In this document: one piece after another, positions 7,452-16,390 of the stretch
Position numbering within the stretch: the first letter of the stretch is position 1
Layout of the letters: each line of letters begins with the position of its first letter
Assembly (NCBI RefSeq): GCF_008274585.1
Contig: NZ_VTRT01000007.1
Span: 124,001 to 188,000 of the forward strand
DNA: 64,000 nt
Direction: 5' to 3'
Source: Pedobacter sp. BS3
Lineage (GTDB): Bacteria > Bacteroidota > Bacteroidia > Sphingobacteriales > Sphingobacteriaceae
Made by a program: the position numbers and the translations under genes
The notes under the pieces: model-generated
What the model was told of the DNA's origin: nothing
What the model saw: the letters and a program-made list of their open reading frames with translations, nothing else
Databases searched by the model: none

Positions 7452-9335
7452 ATGATGTATTTAAAAGCGAAAGCTTTTATTGTTCCCATTCTTTTAGCAG
7501 CCGGGTTATCGTTGCAGGCTCAAACTACTAAAACTGATCTGTTGATTATTGGTGGCGGAGCAAGTGGAACAACGGCCGGTATCCAGGCATCCAGGATGGG
7601 AGTTAATACGCTCATTATTGAAGAAACGGGCTGGTTGGGCGGAATGCTAACCTCTGCCGGTGTTTCGGCCATTGACGGCGACCACCAGCTGCCTTCGGGA
7701 TTATGGGCAGAGTTCCGGCAAAAATTATACGATCACTATGGTGGCCCTAAGGCTGTGGAAACAGGGTGGGTGAGTAATACGCTGTTTGAGCCTTCTTACG
7801 GAGATAAGGCATTAAAAGAGCTTGCTAAAAACGATAAACTTACCATCTGGTATCACACTGTCTGGAATACTGTGAAACGTAACGGAAATTTCTGGACAGT
7901 TACGGTGAACAAAAACGGTAAAACTGCAACCATTCAGGCACGCATGCTGATAGATGCTACCGAGCTTGGCGATGTAATGGCCGCCGCCGGAGTAAAATAT
8001 AAGATCGGTATGGATAGCCGTTACGATACCGGCGAATCCTTTGCTCCCGAAAAGGCGAATAATATTATCCAGGATATGACCTATGTGGTTACCCTGAAAG
8101 ATTATGGAAAGGGTGCGAATAAGACCATCCGGAAACCTAAAGGATATGATGCTTCGGAGTTTAAATGTGCCTGCGATGTTTCTGACCCATCGTTAGATGG
8201 CGGAGCGCAAAACGACTGTGACCGGATGATCACGTATGGTCGTTTACCGAATAACAAGTATATGATCAACTGGCCTAAATGCGGCAATGATATCTACCTG
8301 GATATTATTGAGAAAACACCGGCCGAGCGCAAGGCATTGCTGGAAGAAGCCAAACAACATGCCTTGAAATTTGTGTATTACCTGCAAACAGAACTGGGCT
8401 ATAAAAATCTCGGGTTACCGGATGATGAATACCCGACAAAAGATAAGTTACCCATGCTGCCGTATCATCGCGAATCGCGGCGAATGGAAGGCCTGGTAAC
8501 CTTAACACTGAATGATCTGGCTCAGCCATTTGATCAGAAAACGGCATTGTACCGTACCGGGATAGCTGTTGGCGATTACCCTATAGACCACCACCATCTC
8601 AAACGCCCGGATGCACCAGCTATAGACTTTGTAAAAATTAAGGTGCCATCGTACAATGTACCACTGGGCGCTTTAATTCCGGCACACACTGATGGCCTTA
8701 TTGTTGCCGAAAAAAGTATCAGTGTAACCAATATAGTAAACGGCACCAGCCGGTTACAGCCTGTTGTGCTTGGTATCGGTCAGGCGGCAGGTGCCTTAGC
8801 TGCGGTAGCATTAAAAAACAATACAGAACCCGCTAAAGTAAACATCCGCGAAGTTCAGCAGGCTTTGCTGGATGCTAACGCGTATTTAATGCCGTACATA
8901 GACGTAAAACCTACAGATAAAGACTTTGAGGCTATACAGCGTATTGGTGCAACCGGTATTTTAAAGGGAACAGGTATTCCATATAAATGGGCTAATCAAA
9001 CGTGGTTCTATCCGGAAAACCCGGTAAATGAGTATGATCTCGTAAACGGATTAAAGCTGTTCTATACCTTACCGGATACTATTTTTCCTTCCGGGAAACC
9101 GGTTTCTGCTGCCTTTCTTGCGAAAATAATCAGCAGTATAGATAAGCGCATTTCAGAAGAACAGGTAGTTGCAGCAGCCGGACAAGGTACAACGCCGGGA
9201 CAGGCCGATGTATTGACCCGCAGAACCGTAGCAGTACTTATTGATCGGTTTCTGAACCCGTTTACCGTATCTATAGATTTTAATGGCTTAATAAATCATC
9301 AACCAAATAATCAACTCAAATCACTTAATCATTAA
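7452..9335 (+). CDS. Exported FAD-dependent oxidoreductase
   Basis: This 627-residue protein belongs to the FAD-dependent oxidoreductase family often found in Bacteroidota polysaccharide loci (PF12831 type). After a signal peptide ending at about QAQ24 comes the dinucleotide-binding motif GGGASG (34-39), then IEE at the end of the second strand and the family word GWLGGMLTSAG. A second FAD contact region is near ARMLIDATELGDV. The last 150 residues look like an S-layer-homology-type module (RIGATGILKGTG, WFYPENPVNEYDL, LTRRTVAVLIDRF). Substrate unknown. In a sugar operon it could oxidise a sugar hydroxyl before cleavage, but that is inference. Two ATGs (7452, 7455) are equally possible. Confidence 0.85.
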   Translation: MMYLKAKAFIVPILLAAGLSLQAQTTKTDLLIIGGGASGTTAGIQASRMGVNTLIIEETGWLGGMLTSAGVSAIDGDHQLPSGLWAEFRQKLYDHYGGPKAVETGWVSNTLFEPSYGDKALKELAKNDKLTIWYHTVWNTVKRNGNFWTVTVNKNGKTATIQARMLIDATELGDVMAAAGVKYKIGMDSRYDTGESFAPEKANNIIQDMTYVVTLKDYGKGANKTIRKPKGYDASEFKCACDVSDPSLDGGAQNDCDRMITYGRLPNNKYMINWPKCGNDIYLDIIEKTPAERKALLEEAKQHALKFVYYLQTELGYKNLGLPDDEYPTKDKLPMLPYHRESRRMEGLVTLTLNDLAQPFDQKTALYRTGIAVGDYPIDHHHLKRPDAPAIDFVKIKVPSYNVPLGALIPAHTDGLIVAEKSISVTNIVNGTSRLQPVVLGIGQAAGALAAVALKNNTEPAKVNIREVQQALLDANAYLMPYIDVKPTDKDFEAIQRIGATGILKGTGIPYKWANQTWFYPENPVNEYDLVNGLKLFYTLPDTIFPSGKPVSAAFLAKIISSIDKRISEEQVVAAAGQGTTPGQADVLTRRTVAVLIDRFLNPFTVSIDFNGLINHQPNNQLKSLNH

Positions 9336-9344
9336 TCGTATGTT

Positions 9345-12300
9345 ATGCGAAAAGTAATTACAAACAGGAAAAAGTTGGCAGGTTTAGCGCTTGTCTGGCT
9401 GCTGGCCATGTGCCAGTGTTTACAGGTATCGGCACAAAGCCGGGTAGTAAAAGGTTCTGTTACAGATGCACAGGGAGAACCCTTGATTGGTGTAACTGTA
9501 TTGATAAAAGGAACATCGCAGGGAGTAAGTACCGGTGCATCCGGGCGCTTCCAGATCAACCTGACATCTTCGCAGCAAACCCTGGTATTTTCATTACTTG
9601 GCTATGAAACCAAAGAAGTGAATGCCGGTACCGGAGCAGATGTAAATGTTGTGCTGAAAGAAACGGTTTCAAACCTGAATGAGGTTGTTGTTATCGGTTA
9701 CGGTACAGCCAAACGTAGCGATCTTACCGGTTCTGTAGGTAGTGTAAAGATGACGGATCTGCAGAAGGCGCCGGTAAAATCATTTGATGAAGCGTTGGCC
9801 GGGCGTGTAGCCGGTGTACAGGTAACTTCATCCGAAGGTCAGCCCGGAGCATCTATCGACGTGGTTGTAAGAGGTTATAACTCGGTGACGCAGAATAATG
9901 CACCATTGTATGTTATTGATGGTTTCCCTATGGAAGATCCCAATAACAGTGTGGTAAATCCGCTGAATACCATTGACCCGAATGACATTGAATCCATCGA
10001 TATATTAAAAGATGCATCGGCAACAGCCATATACGGTGCACGCGGAGCAAATGGGGTAGTAATGATCACTACTAAAAAAGGAAAATTGGGTGCCCCGGTT
10101 ATTACTTATAACGGTTATTACGGGTTCCAGAACAGCAATAAGCGTATGGATGTGCTTAGTCCGTATGAATATGTAAAACTGCAATATGAGATAGATTCAA
10201 CCAAAACCAAAAGTTTTTATCTGCAAAATGGACAGTTGTCACTGGATTCCTATAAAAATGTCGACGGCATTAATTGGGAAGATGAGATAACACGTACTGC
10301 TCCGATGCAGAACCATTACCTTTCGCTTGCGGGCGGTACCACTAAAACAAAATACAGCGTATCCCTTTCGCACCTTGGGCAGGATGGTATCATCATGAGT
10401 TCGGGCTATAACCGTACGCAAGGCCGGGCCAGTTTAGACCAGGAAGTGTCCAAAAGGTTAAAGGTGGGTTTCAATACAGCATATTCTGCAATGAAGATGT
10501 ACGGTCAGCCAACGTCCACCTCTAACTTTAGTAATACCATTAACTTATTATATTCAGCCTGGGCATATCGTCCGGTGGCGGTATCATCGTCCGATAATTT
10601 ATTAAATGAAGGTCTTGATCCGGAAGCAACAGATTATCGCTACAACCCCATACTGACTACCCAAAATGAACTCCGTGAAACTTATACCAATAGCTTTAAT
10701 GCTAATGGTTATGCGGTATATGATATTACCAATGATCTGAGCCTGAAAATTCAGGGTGGCGTGAACCGTGGGTTGCGTGAATACGATGTATTTAATGGTT
10801 CGCAATCCAGATCTGCGATTTCCGGCAACTATGGCGTAGCCGGCGGAAAAACATTTTATAATTCTACTAACTGGCAAAATACCAATACCCTGACATATAC
10901 TAAAACCATTAACAAGCGGCATAAAATTACTGCCTTAGGTGGTTTAACATTAGAGTCGGGCAAGAGCTCGGTTTACGGAGGTTATTCTACCGGTTTACCT
11001 AATGAAGGGTTAGGGTTGGACGGTGCAGACGAGGGCACACCATTTAGTATTACTTCTTACTCTTCAGAGTCTACTATGGTATCTTTCTTAGGCCGTGTAA
11101 ATTATACATTGGATGATAAATACCTGTTTACTGTGAGTATGCGTGCCGATGGATCCTCTCGTTTCCGGGACGATAATCAATGGGGATATTTTCCATCCGG
11201 AGCATTTGCATGGCAACTTGGAAAGGAAGATTTTATGAAGAACCTGGCCTTTATATCTAACGCCAAACTACGGTTATCGTATGGTGTTACCGGCAATAAC
11301 CAGATTGGTAATTATGCCACTTATCCCGGTATTGGTATATCAGGAAGTTCAGGGTATATTTTTAGCGATGGCTATGTGAGTGGCGCTTACCTGAGCTCAT
11401 TGGGTAATGCAGGCCTGAAATGGGAGAGCACCGGCCAGGCTGATATAGGTTTAAACTTAGGTTTCCTGAAAGATCGTATTTCGCTGGAGGTGGATGCTTA
11501 CCGGAAGAAAACGTATGATCTGTTGCTAAACGCCCAGCTATCGCCAAGTACCGGTTATCCGAATGCTACCAAAAATATCGGGAAGGTACAAAACCAGGGT
11601 CTCGAGTTTACCTTATCAACCGTACCCGTAAATGGTAAATTTAGATGGACCTCAGATTTTAATATCTCGTTTAACCGGAATAAAGTACTGGAGCTGGCCG
11701 AAAATCAAAGGTATATGTTATCGTCGCAATACTGGGGTGATGACTGGAAGACCATTTATCCGTATATCGCAGAGCTGAATCAACCGATAGCCCAGTTCTA
11801 TGGCCTGATATGGGATGGCGTTTATACGTATGATGATTTTGATAAGATTGGTAATACCTATCAGCTTAAAGCTAATGTAACTACCAACGGTACTACAAAC
11901 CCGAAACCCGGCGATGTTAAATACAAGGATCTGAATGGCGACAGACAGATCAATGAGGCTGATAAAGTAATTATCGGGCAGCCTTATCCAAAATATGTGG
12001 GCGGCTGGTCAAATAACTTCAGCTATAAAGGCTTTGATCTGGGTGTATTTCTGCAATGGTCGTATGGCAACGATATTATCAATGCCAACCGTATTATGCT
12101 CGAAACAGGTTCAACCTATAATACCAACCAGTTTGCCAGCTATGCTAACCGTTGGTCGCCAACTAATCAAAATTCGACCATACCGGCGGCAAAGGGTTCA
12201 ATCTATAAAGCCTATTCAACACGCTTTATCGAAGACGGCTCATTCCTTCGTCTGAAAACAGTATCATTGGGATATAATTTACCCAAAACATTATTAGACA

Positions 12301-12479
12301 ATGTAAAGGTAAAAGCTGTGCGTGTGTATGTAACGGCACAAAACCTGTATACCTGGACCAACTACTCGGGTTATGACCCGGAAGTTTCGGTGAGGAACAG
12401 TGCCTTAACACCCGGATTTGATTATTCTGCATACCCCCGGGCCCGTACACTGGTATTTGGGTTAAATGCTTCTTTCTAA
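9345..12479 (+). CDS. SusC/RagA-type TonB-dependent outer-membrane transporter
   Basis: SusC-type proteins import oligosaccharides through the outer membrane together with a SusD lid, using TonB energy. This one is 1,044 residues, the normal size. A signal peptide (to about 31) is followed by a carboxypeptidase-D regulatory-like domain (about 34-110, VKGSVTDAQGEPLIGVTVLI). Next is a short TonB-box-like stretch (NEVVVIGYGTAKR), then the plug (about 125-245, DEALAGRVAGVQV, SIDILKDASATAIYGARG), then the barrel. It ends in an aromatic residue (LVFGLNASF), as outer-membrane barrels do. It is 9 bases after the oxidoreductase and 18 before its SusD partner. Confidence 0.97.
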   Translation: MRKVITNRKKLAGLALVWLLAMCQCLQVSAQSRVVKGSVTDAQGEPLIGVTVLIKGTSQGVSTGASGRFQINLTSSQQTLVFSLLGYETKEVNAGTGADVNVVLKETVSNLNEVVVIGYGTAKRSDLTGSVGSVKMTDLQKAPVKSFDEALAGRVAGVQVTSSEGQPGASIDVVVRGYNSVTQNNAPLYVIDGFPMEDPNNSVVNPLNTIDPNDIESIDILKDASATAIYGARGANGVVMITTKKGKLGAPVITYNGYYGFQNSNKRMDVLSPYEYVKLQYEIDSTKTKSFYLQNGQLSLDSYKNVDGINWEDEITRTAPMQNHYLSLAGGTTKTKYSVSLSHLGQDGIIMSSGYNRTQGRASLDQEVSKRLKVGFNTAYSAMKMYGQPTSTSNFSNTINLLYSAWAYRPVAVSSSDNLLNEGLDPEATDYRYNPILTTQNELRETYTNSFNANGYAVYDITNDLSLKIQGGVNRGLREYDVFNGSQSRSAISGNYGVAGGKTFYNSTNWQNTNTLTYTKTINKRHKITALGGLTLESGKSSVYGGYSTGLPNEGLGLDGADEGTPFSITSYSSESTMVSFLGRVNYTLDDKYLFTVSMRADGSSRFRDDNQWGYFPSGAFAWQLGKEDFMKNLAFISNAKLRLSYGVTGNNQIGNYATYPGIGISGSSGYIFSDGYVSGAYLSSLGNAGLKWESTGQADIGLNLGFLKDRISLEVDAYRKKTYDLLLNAQLSPSTGYPNATKNIGKVQNQGLEFTLSTVPVNGKFRWTSDFNISFNRNKVLELAENQRYMLSSQYWGDDWKTIYPYIAELNQPIAQFYGLIWDGVYTYDDFDKIGNTYQLKANVTTNGTTNPKPGDVKYKDLNGDRQINEADKVIIGQPYPKYVGGWSNNFSYKGFDLGVFLQWSYGNDIINANRIMLETGSTYNTNQFASYANRWSPTNQNSTIPAAKGSIYKAYSTRFIEDGSFLRLKTVSLGYNLPKTLLDNVKVKAVRVYVTAQNLYTWTNYSGYDPEVSVRNSALTPGFDYSAYPRARTLVFGLNASF

Positions 12480-12497
12480 TACAAAAAATTACTCAAG

Positions 12498-14036
12498 ATG
12501 AAAAAGATAGTTTATAGCATTCTCATTTCCAGCTTGTTTTTTGCCTCGTGTAAAAAATTCCTGGATACAACACCTACCGATTTTTTATCGCCTAAGAATT
12601 ATTATAAAACCGAAGCGGAAGTAAAGGTTGCGCTTGCAGGAGTATATGATGTGCTGGGTAAATCTGAAACGTACGGCCGCTACCTGTTTTTTGAAATGGA
12701 TGTAGCCGATGATAGTTTTATTGCCTTATCAACCTGGACACAGGACGTTGGTTTATATAATTATAGCCCTGGAGACGTAAAAATTGAAGCAACCTGGTCT
12801 ACACTTTACAATGGTATTAACCGTGCTAATGTATTGCTTGAAAGCTTAAATGATTCATCCCTGCCGGAAGCTACAAAAAAGGTAGCGGAAGGGCAGGCAC
12901 TTTTCCTTAGAGCTTATTATTACTTTATATTGGTAAACAACTGGGGCAATGTTCCTTTGCGGTTAACAGCAACCGCATCAACCAGCGAGGTTAACTTTCC
13001 GCGTACCCCATACAAAACCGTTTACCAGCAAATTATAAGTGATATGGAAAAAGCGGCTGATCTGGTAGATAAAACTGCTGATGGAAGTCGTGTAACACAA
13101 CCCGTAGTGTGGGGAATGCTGGCCCGTGTTAATCTGAAAATGGCCGGAGCTCCATTACGGGATAAATCGCGTTATGCAGAAGCTGCCAAATGGGCAAAGA
13201 AGGTAATGGATGAAAGCGGAAGCAAATTAAATGCTGATTATACTGAAGTATTTAAAAATCTATGCAGGGATGTATTTGAACCTAAGGAGGTATTGTGGGA
13301 AGTATCATTTGGAAATTATAATAGTTCACAGGTAGAGGAAGGTGCTGTAGGAGGAATTAATGGTATCGGAACATCAAACCTGACGATAGGATATAGTTAT
13401 GGAGCTAAGCATACGGTTAAAAGCTATTATGATTCCTTTGAAACCGGCGATTTACGCCGTGACTGGAATATCAATACGTATTATTATACCAGCGCTACCG
13501 ATGCAACAAAAATAGCCTATTCTCCAACCGCTATTTATAATCGCTGCGATGCCAAATTCAGGCGGGAGTATGAGCTTGCCAGTAGCGGAAAGTTTACCAA
13601 TACAACCGCTATTGATTTCCCGTTATTGCGTTACGCTGATGTGTTATTGATGTACGCCGAAGCCGAAAACGAAGTGAATGGCCCGGCCAATGCATATAAC
13701 GCAATAAACCAGGTGCGCAGAAGAGCCTTTGGCTTACCAGTAGATGCAACATCGGCAGTGGATCTGCAAGGCTTGGATCAGGATGGTTTCCGCAATGCGG
13801 TAAGGGCCGAACGTTCCAAAGAGCTGGGATATGAAGGTTTACGCCGTTTTGACCTGGTACGCTGGGGACAGTTTGTGCCGGCAATGAAAGCCGTTGCTAA
13901 CGAAATGGTTAACGCAACCGGCTATACGTATGGAGCCAGGTCAGGTCAGAATGTAACGGCTAAGGATACCTTGTTTGCCATACCTTCGTCAGAAATGGCA
14001 CTTAATAAAGAAATGGTACAAAATCCAGGGTGGTAA
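12498..14036 (+). CDS. SusD/RagB family nutrient-binding lipoprotein
   Basis: SusD proteins are outer-membrane lipoproteins that cap the SusC barrel and bind the glycan. This 512-residue protein has a lipobox with Cys18 (FFASC), the usual N-terminal segment KKFLDTTPTDFLSPKNYYKT, TPR-like helices (GQALFLRAYYYFILVNNWG), and the family C-terminal block AVRAERSKELGYEGLRRFDL followed by VRWG. It follows its SusC partner by 18 bases. The pair defines the locus as a polysaccharide-utilisation operon. Binding specificity cannot be read from sequence. Confidence 0.97.
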   Translation: MKKIVYSILISSLFFASCKKFLDTTPTDFLSPKNYYKTEAEVKVALAGVYDVLGKSETYGRYLFFEMDVADDSFIALSTWTQDVGLYNYSPGDVKIEATWSTLYNGINRANVLLESLNDSSLPEATKKVAEGQALFLRAYYYFILVNNWGNVPLRLTATASTSEVNFPRTPYKTVYQQIISDMEKAADLVDKTADGSRVTQPVVWGMLARVNLKMAGAPLRDKSRYAEAAKWAKKVMDESGSKLNADYTEVFKNLCRDVFEPKEVLWEVSFGNYNSSQVEEGAVGGINGIGTSNLTIGYSYGAKHTVKSYYDSFETGDLRRDWNINTYYYTSATDATKIAYSPTAIYNRCDAKFRREYELASSGKFTNTTAIDFPLLRYADVLLMYAEAENEVNGPANAYNAINQVRRRAFGLPVDATSAVDLQGLDQDGFRNAVRAERSKELGYEGLRRFDLVRWGQFVPAMKAVANEMVNATGYTYGARSGQNVTAKDTLFAIPSSEMALNKEMVQNPGW

Positions 14037-14054
14037 AAACTAAACTTTGTTATT

Positions 14055-14969
14055 ATGAACTCATTAAAATATATCATTGGTATAGCAGCCATACTCTCGT
14101 TTTCCTATTGCCGGAAAGATGTGGTTGAGGAACCATCGTTTAACGTAACAACAGATAAAACAGAATATCATGTTGGCGATTCGGTAACGTTTAAATTTTC
14201 AGGTTATGCCGATGTAATCGGCTTTTACTCCGGCGAGACCGGTAAAGAATACCGTTATAAAGATCGCACTGAAGTTACAGATAGTAAGTTATTGCTGAAT
14301 ATCTCAACACAGGTGTTATATGCTTCGCAGGCTAATAACCTTCATCTCATGTATTCGACCGATTTTAACGGGAAATATACCGTTGATGGCTTGCAGACTG
14401 CTACCTGGACAGAGATCACAGACCGGTTCACCTTATCTACTGCTGCGGCCAATGGTGTAGGTACGGTAACGCCTTCGGGCGATGTAGACCTCTCGGATCT
14501 GCCGGTATCGGGCAAACCGATATATTTCGCCTGGAAATACACCGCTCAGGCAAGTGCCACCGCAGCATTAGGCGGCCGTACCTGGCGCATTCCGGTATTT
14601 AACCTGACCAGTAAAACCGCCGGCGGTTCAACAGCTACGCTGGCTACCGTTACCACAGCCGGGTGGATTGCAATTGACGTATTGAACACCGCCAATAAAT
14701 GGACTATACAGTCTACAACGCCGTATTTGTATTTTGCCCCGGCAGGTACACTCAATGCTTCCGAAGATTGGGTAATAACAGGTATGTTCTTCCCTAATAA
14801 GGTTACACCCGACGTTGGTGCAGGAATAAAAACTTACCTGGATACCATGAAAGATTATAAGTATGCGTTTAACCAGGCTGGTACCTATACCGTAACGTTT
14901 GTGGCTAACAATGCCAATAACAACGGCCAGAAAACAGTAGTAAAACAGCTTACGCTAACTATACAATAA
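14055..14969 (+). CDS. DUF5017 lipoprotein, surface glycan-binding candidate
   Basis: The lipoprotein signal ends at Cys19 (FSFSYC). The 304-residue protein begins with an Ig/PKD-like fold with the family text FNVTTDKTEYHVGDSVTFKF and GFYSGETGKEYRYKDR, which I recognise as DUF5017. The second half is Thr/Ala/Gly-rich and beta in character (AALGGRTWRIPVFNL, YLYFAPAGT). Proteins in this position, just after susD, are usually surface glycan-binding lipoproteins (SGBP), and this is the likely role. It is cotranscribed with its neighbours (18-base and 4-base gaps). Confidence 0.8.
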   Translation: MNSLKYIIGIAAILSFSYCRKDVVEEPSFNVTTDKTEYHVGDSVTFKFSGYADVIGFYSGETGKEYRYKDRTEVTDSKLLLNISTQVLYASQANNLHLMYSTDFNGKYTVDGLQTATWTEITDRFTLSTAAANGVGTVTPSGDVDLSDLPVSGKPIYFAWKYTAQASATAALGGRTWRIPVFNLTSKTAGGSTATLATVTTAGWIAIDVLNTANKWTIQSTTPYLYFAPAGTLNASEDWVITGMFFPNKVTPDVGAGIKTYLDTMKDYKYAFNQAGTYTVTFVANNANNNGQKTVVKQLTLTIQ

Positions 14970-14973
14970 TTTG

Positions 14974-16365
14974 ATGCTTAAGCGTTCAGACAGTCTTGAT
15001 GCATTACGCGGAATAGCCATCCTGCTCATGGTACTTTCAGGAAGTGTTGCCTTTGGCATTTTGCCTGCCTGGATGTACCATGCACAGGTTCCGCCGCCTT
15101 ACCACGTGTTTAAGCCCGATTTACCCGGCATAACCTGGGTAGATTTAGTATTCCCATTCTTTTTGTTCACTATGGGAGCTGCTTTTCCGCTGGCGCTGAA
15201 AAAGAAAACAGAAACACAACCGGCGGGGCAGGTATTATGGCATATTGTTCAGCGATATTTGTTGCTGGTATTTTTTGCCATATTTACCATGCATGCACGT
15301 GCCTGGGTAATGGCCGATAAACCCGGGCCCGAAGACCAGTGGTTGTCGGCGAGTGGTTTTATTATGCTGTTCCTTGTTTTTACTGCATGGAAACCTTTGC
15401 TGGGTAACAAGCTGGCATTGTTTCTGAGAGTGTTGGGATTTCTGCTGGCCGGACTGTTTTTAACGGTTTACCCGTTTAAGGATGGCGGATTTAACATTAA
15501 CCGGTCGGATATCATTATCATCGTATTGGCTAACATGGCCTTGTTTGGCTCGCTCATCTGGTGGGCAACAAAAAATAAACCACTTTGGCGTATAGCGATA
15601 CTACCCTTTATTATGGCTATTTTTCTTGCCGGAAAAGAAGCCGGAAGCTGGAATGCCGCTCTATTCAATTGGTCGCCGGTGCCATTTATGTATAAATTTT
15701 ATTACCTCAAATATTTATTTATTGTATTACCCGGTACGCTGGCTGGCGAATGGCTGTATGCCCATGCATCAGAAACCAGGCTGCATGCAGACAATCAACC
15801 GAGTACAAAAGGTTTTCCCATCATCCTGTTAAGCTGGGCGCTGCTTATTTCAAACCTGGTATACCTGTTTGAGCGCTGGCTATTGGTCAACTTATTTTTA
15901 TCCCTCGTATTATGCGGTGTATTATATATTCAGGGCAGAAAGTTGGGTAGAACAGCTATTTACCTGCAACGGTTTGTGCATGCAGGAATTTACCTGCTGC
16001 TGTTGGGTTTATTCTTTGAAGCGTACGAAGGCGGGATTAAAAAAGACTATTCCACCTATAGTTATTACTTTGTTACCAGTGGATTAGCGTTCTTAGTGCT
16101 GCTGTCTTTTATACTTGCAGAGCAGGCGGGGTATTTAAAACATTTTTTTAGATTCCTGGCCGGTAATGGCCGTAACCCGATGATTGCTTATACTGCCGGT
16201 AACCTATTGCTTATTCCGCTCATGAAATTAAGTCACACAGAGCAATGGCTCGACGCCATGAGTTCATCGCCGGTAAGCGGATTTTTAAGAGGCATTGTAT
16301 TCACCTGTATCGTGTCGCTGATAACCCTTGCCTGTACCAAAAAGAAACTGTTCTGGAAAACCTGA
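14974..16365 (+). CDS. DUF5009 multi-pass membrane protein (HGSNAT-like acyltransferase family)
   Basis: The start is taken at ATG 14974; TTG 14971 is adjacent and in frame. The 463-residue product has about eleven hydrophobic segments. It opens with the transmembrane-acyltransferase signature SDSLDALRGIAILLMVLSG, followed by WVDLVFPFFLFTMGAAFPLA. These are shared by DUF5009 and by human heparan-alpha-glucosaminide N-acetyltransferase (HGSNAT), which moves an acetyl group across a membrane onto glucosamine. By analogy it may acetylate or otherwise acyl-modify a sugar at the inner membrane; the activity of bacterial members is not known to me. An aromatic-rich loop near NGRNPMIAYTAGN is also typical. 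Inner-membrane partner of the operon. Confidence 0.8.
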   Translation: MLKRSDSLDALRGIAILLMVLSGSVAFGILPAWMYHAQVPPPYHVFKPDLPGITWVDLVFPFFLFTMGAAFPLALKKKTETQPAGQVLWHIVQRYLLLVFFAIFTMHARAWVMADKPGPEDQWLSASGFIMLFLVFTAWKPLLGNKLALFLRVLGFLLAGLFLTVYPFKDGGFNINRSDIIIIVLANMALFGSLIWWATKNKPLWRIAILPFIMAIFLAGKEAGSWNAALFNWSPVPFMYKFYYLKYLFIVLPGTLAGEWLYAHASETRLHADNQPSTKGFPIILLSWALLISNLVYLFERWLLVNLFLSLVLCGVLYIQGRKLGRTAIYLQRFVHAGIYLLLLGLFFEAYEGGIKKDYSTYSYYFVTSGLAFLVLLSFILAEQAGYLKHFFRFLAGNGRNPMIAYTAGNLLLIPLMKLSHTEQWLDAMSSSPVSGFLRGIVFTCIVSLITLACTKKKLFWKT

Positions 16366-16390
16366 TATATTTTTAGAAACCACACATTAC

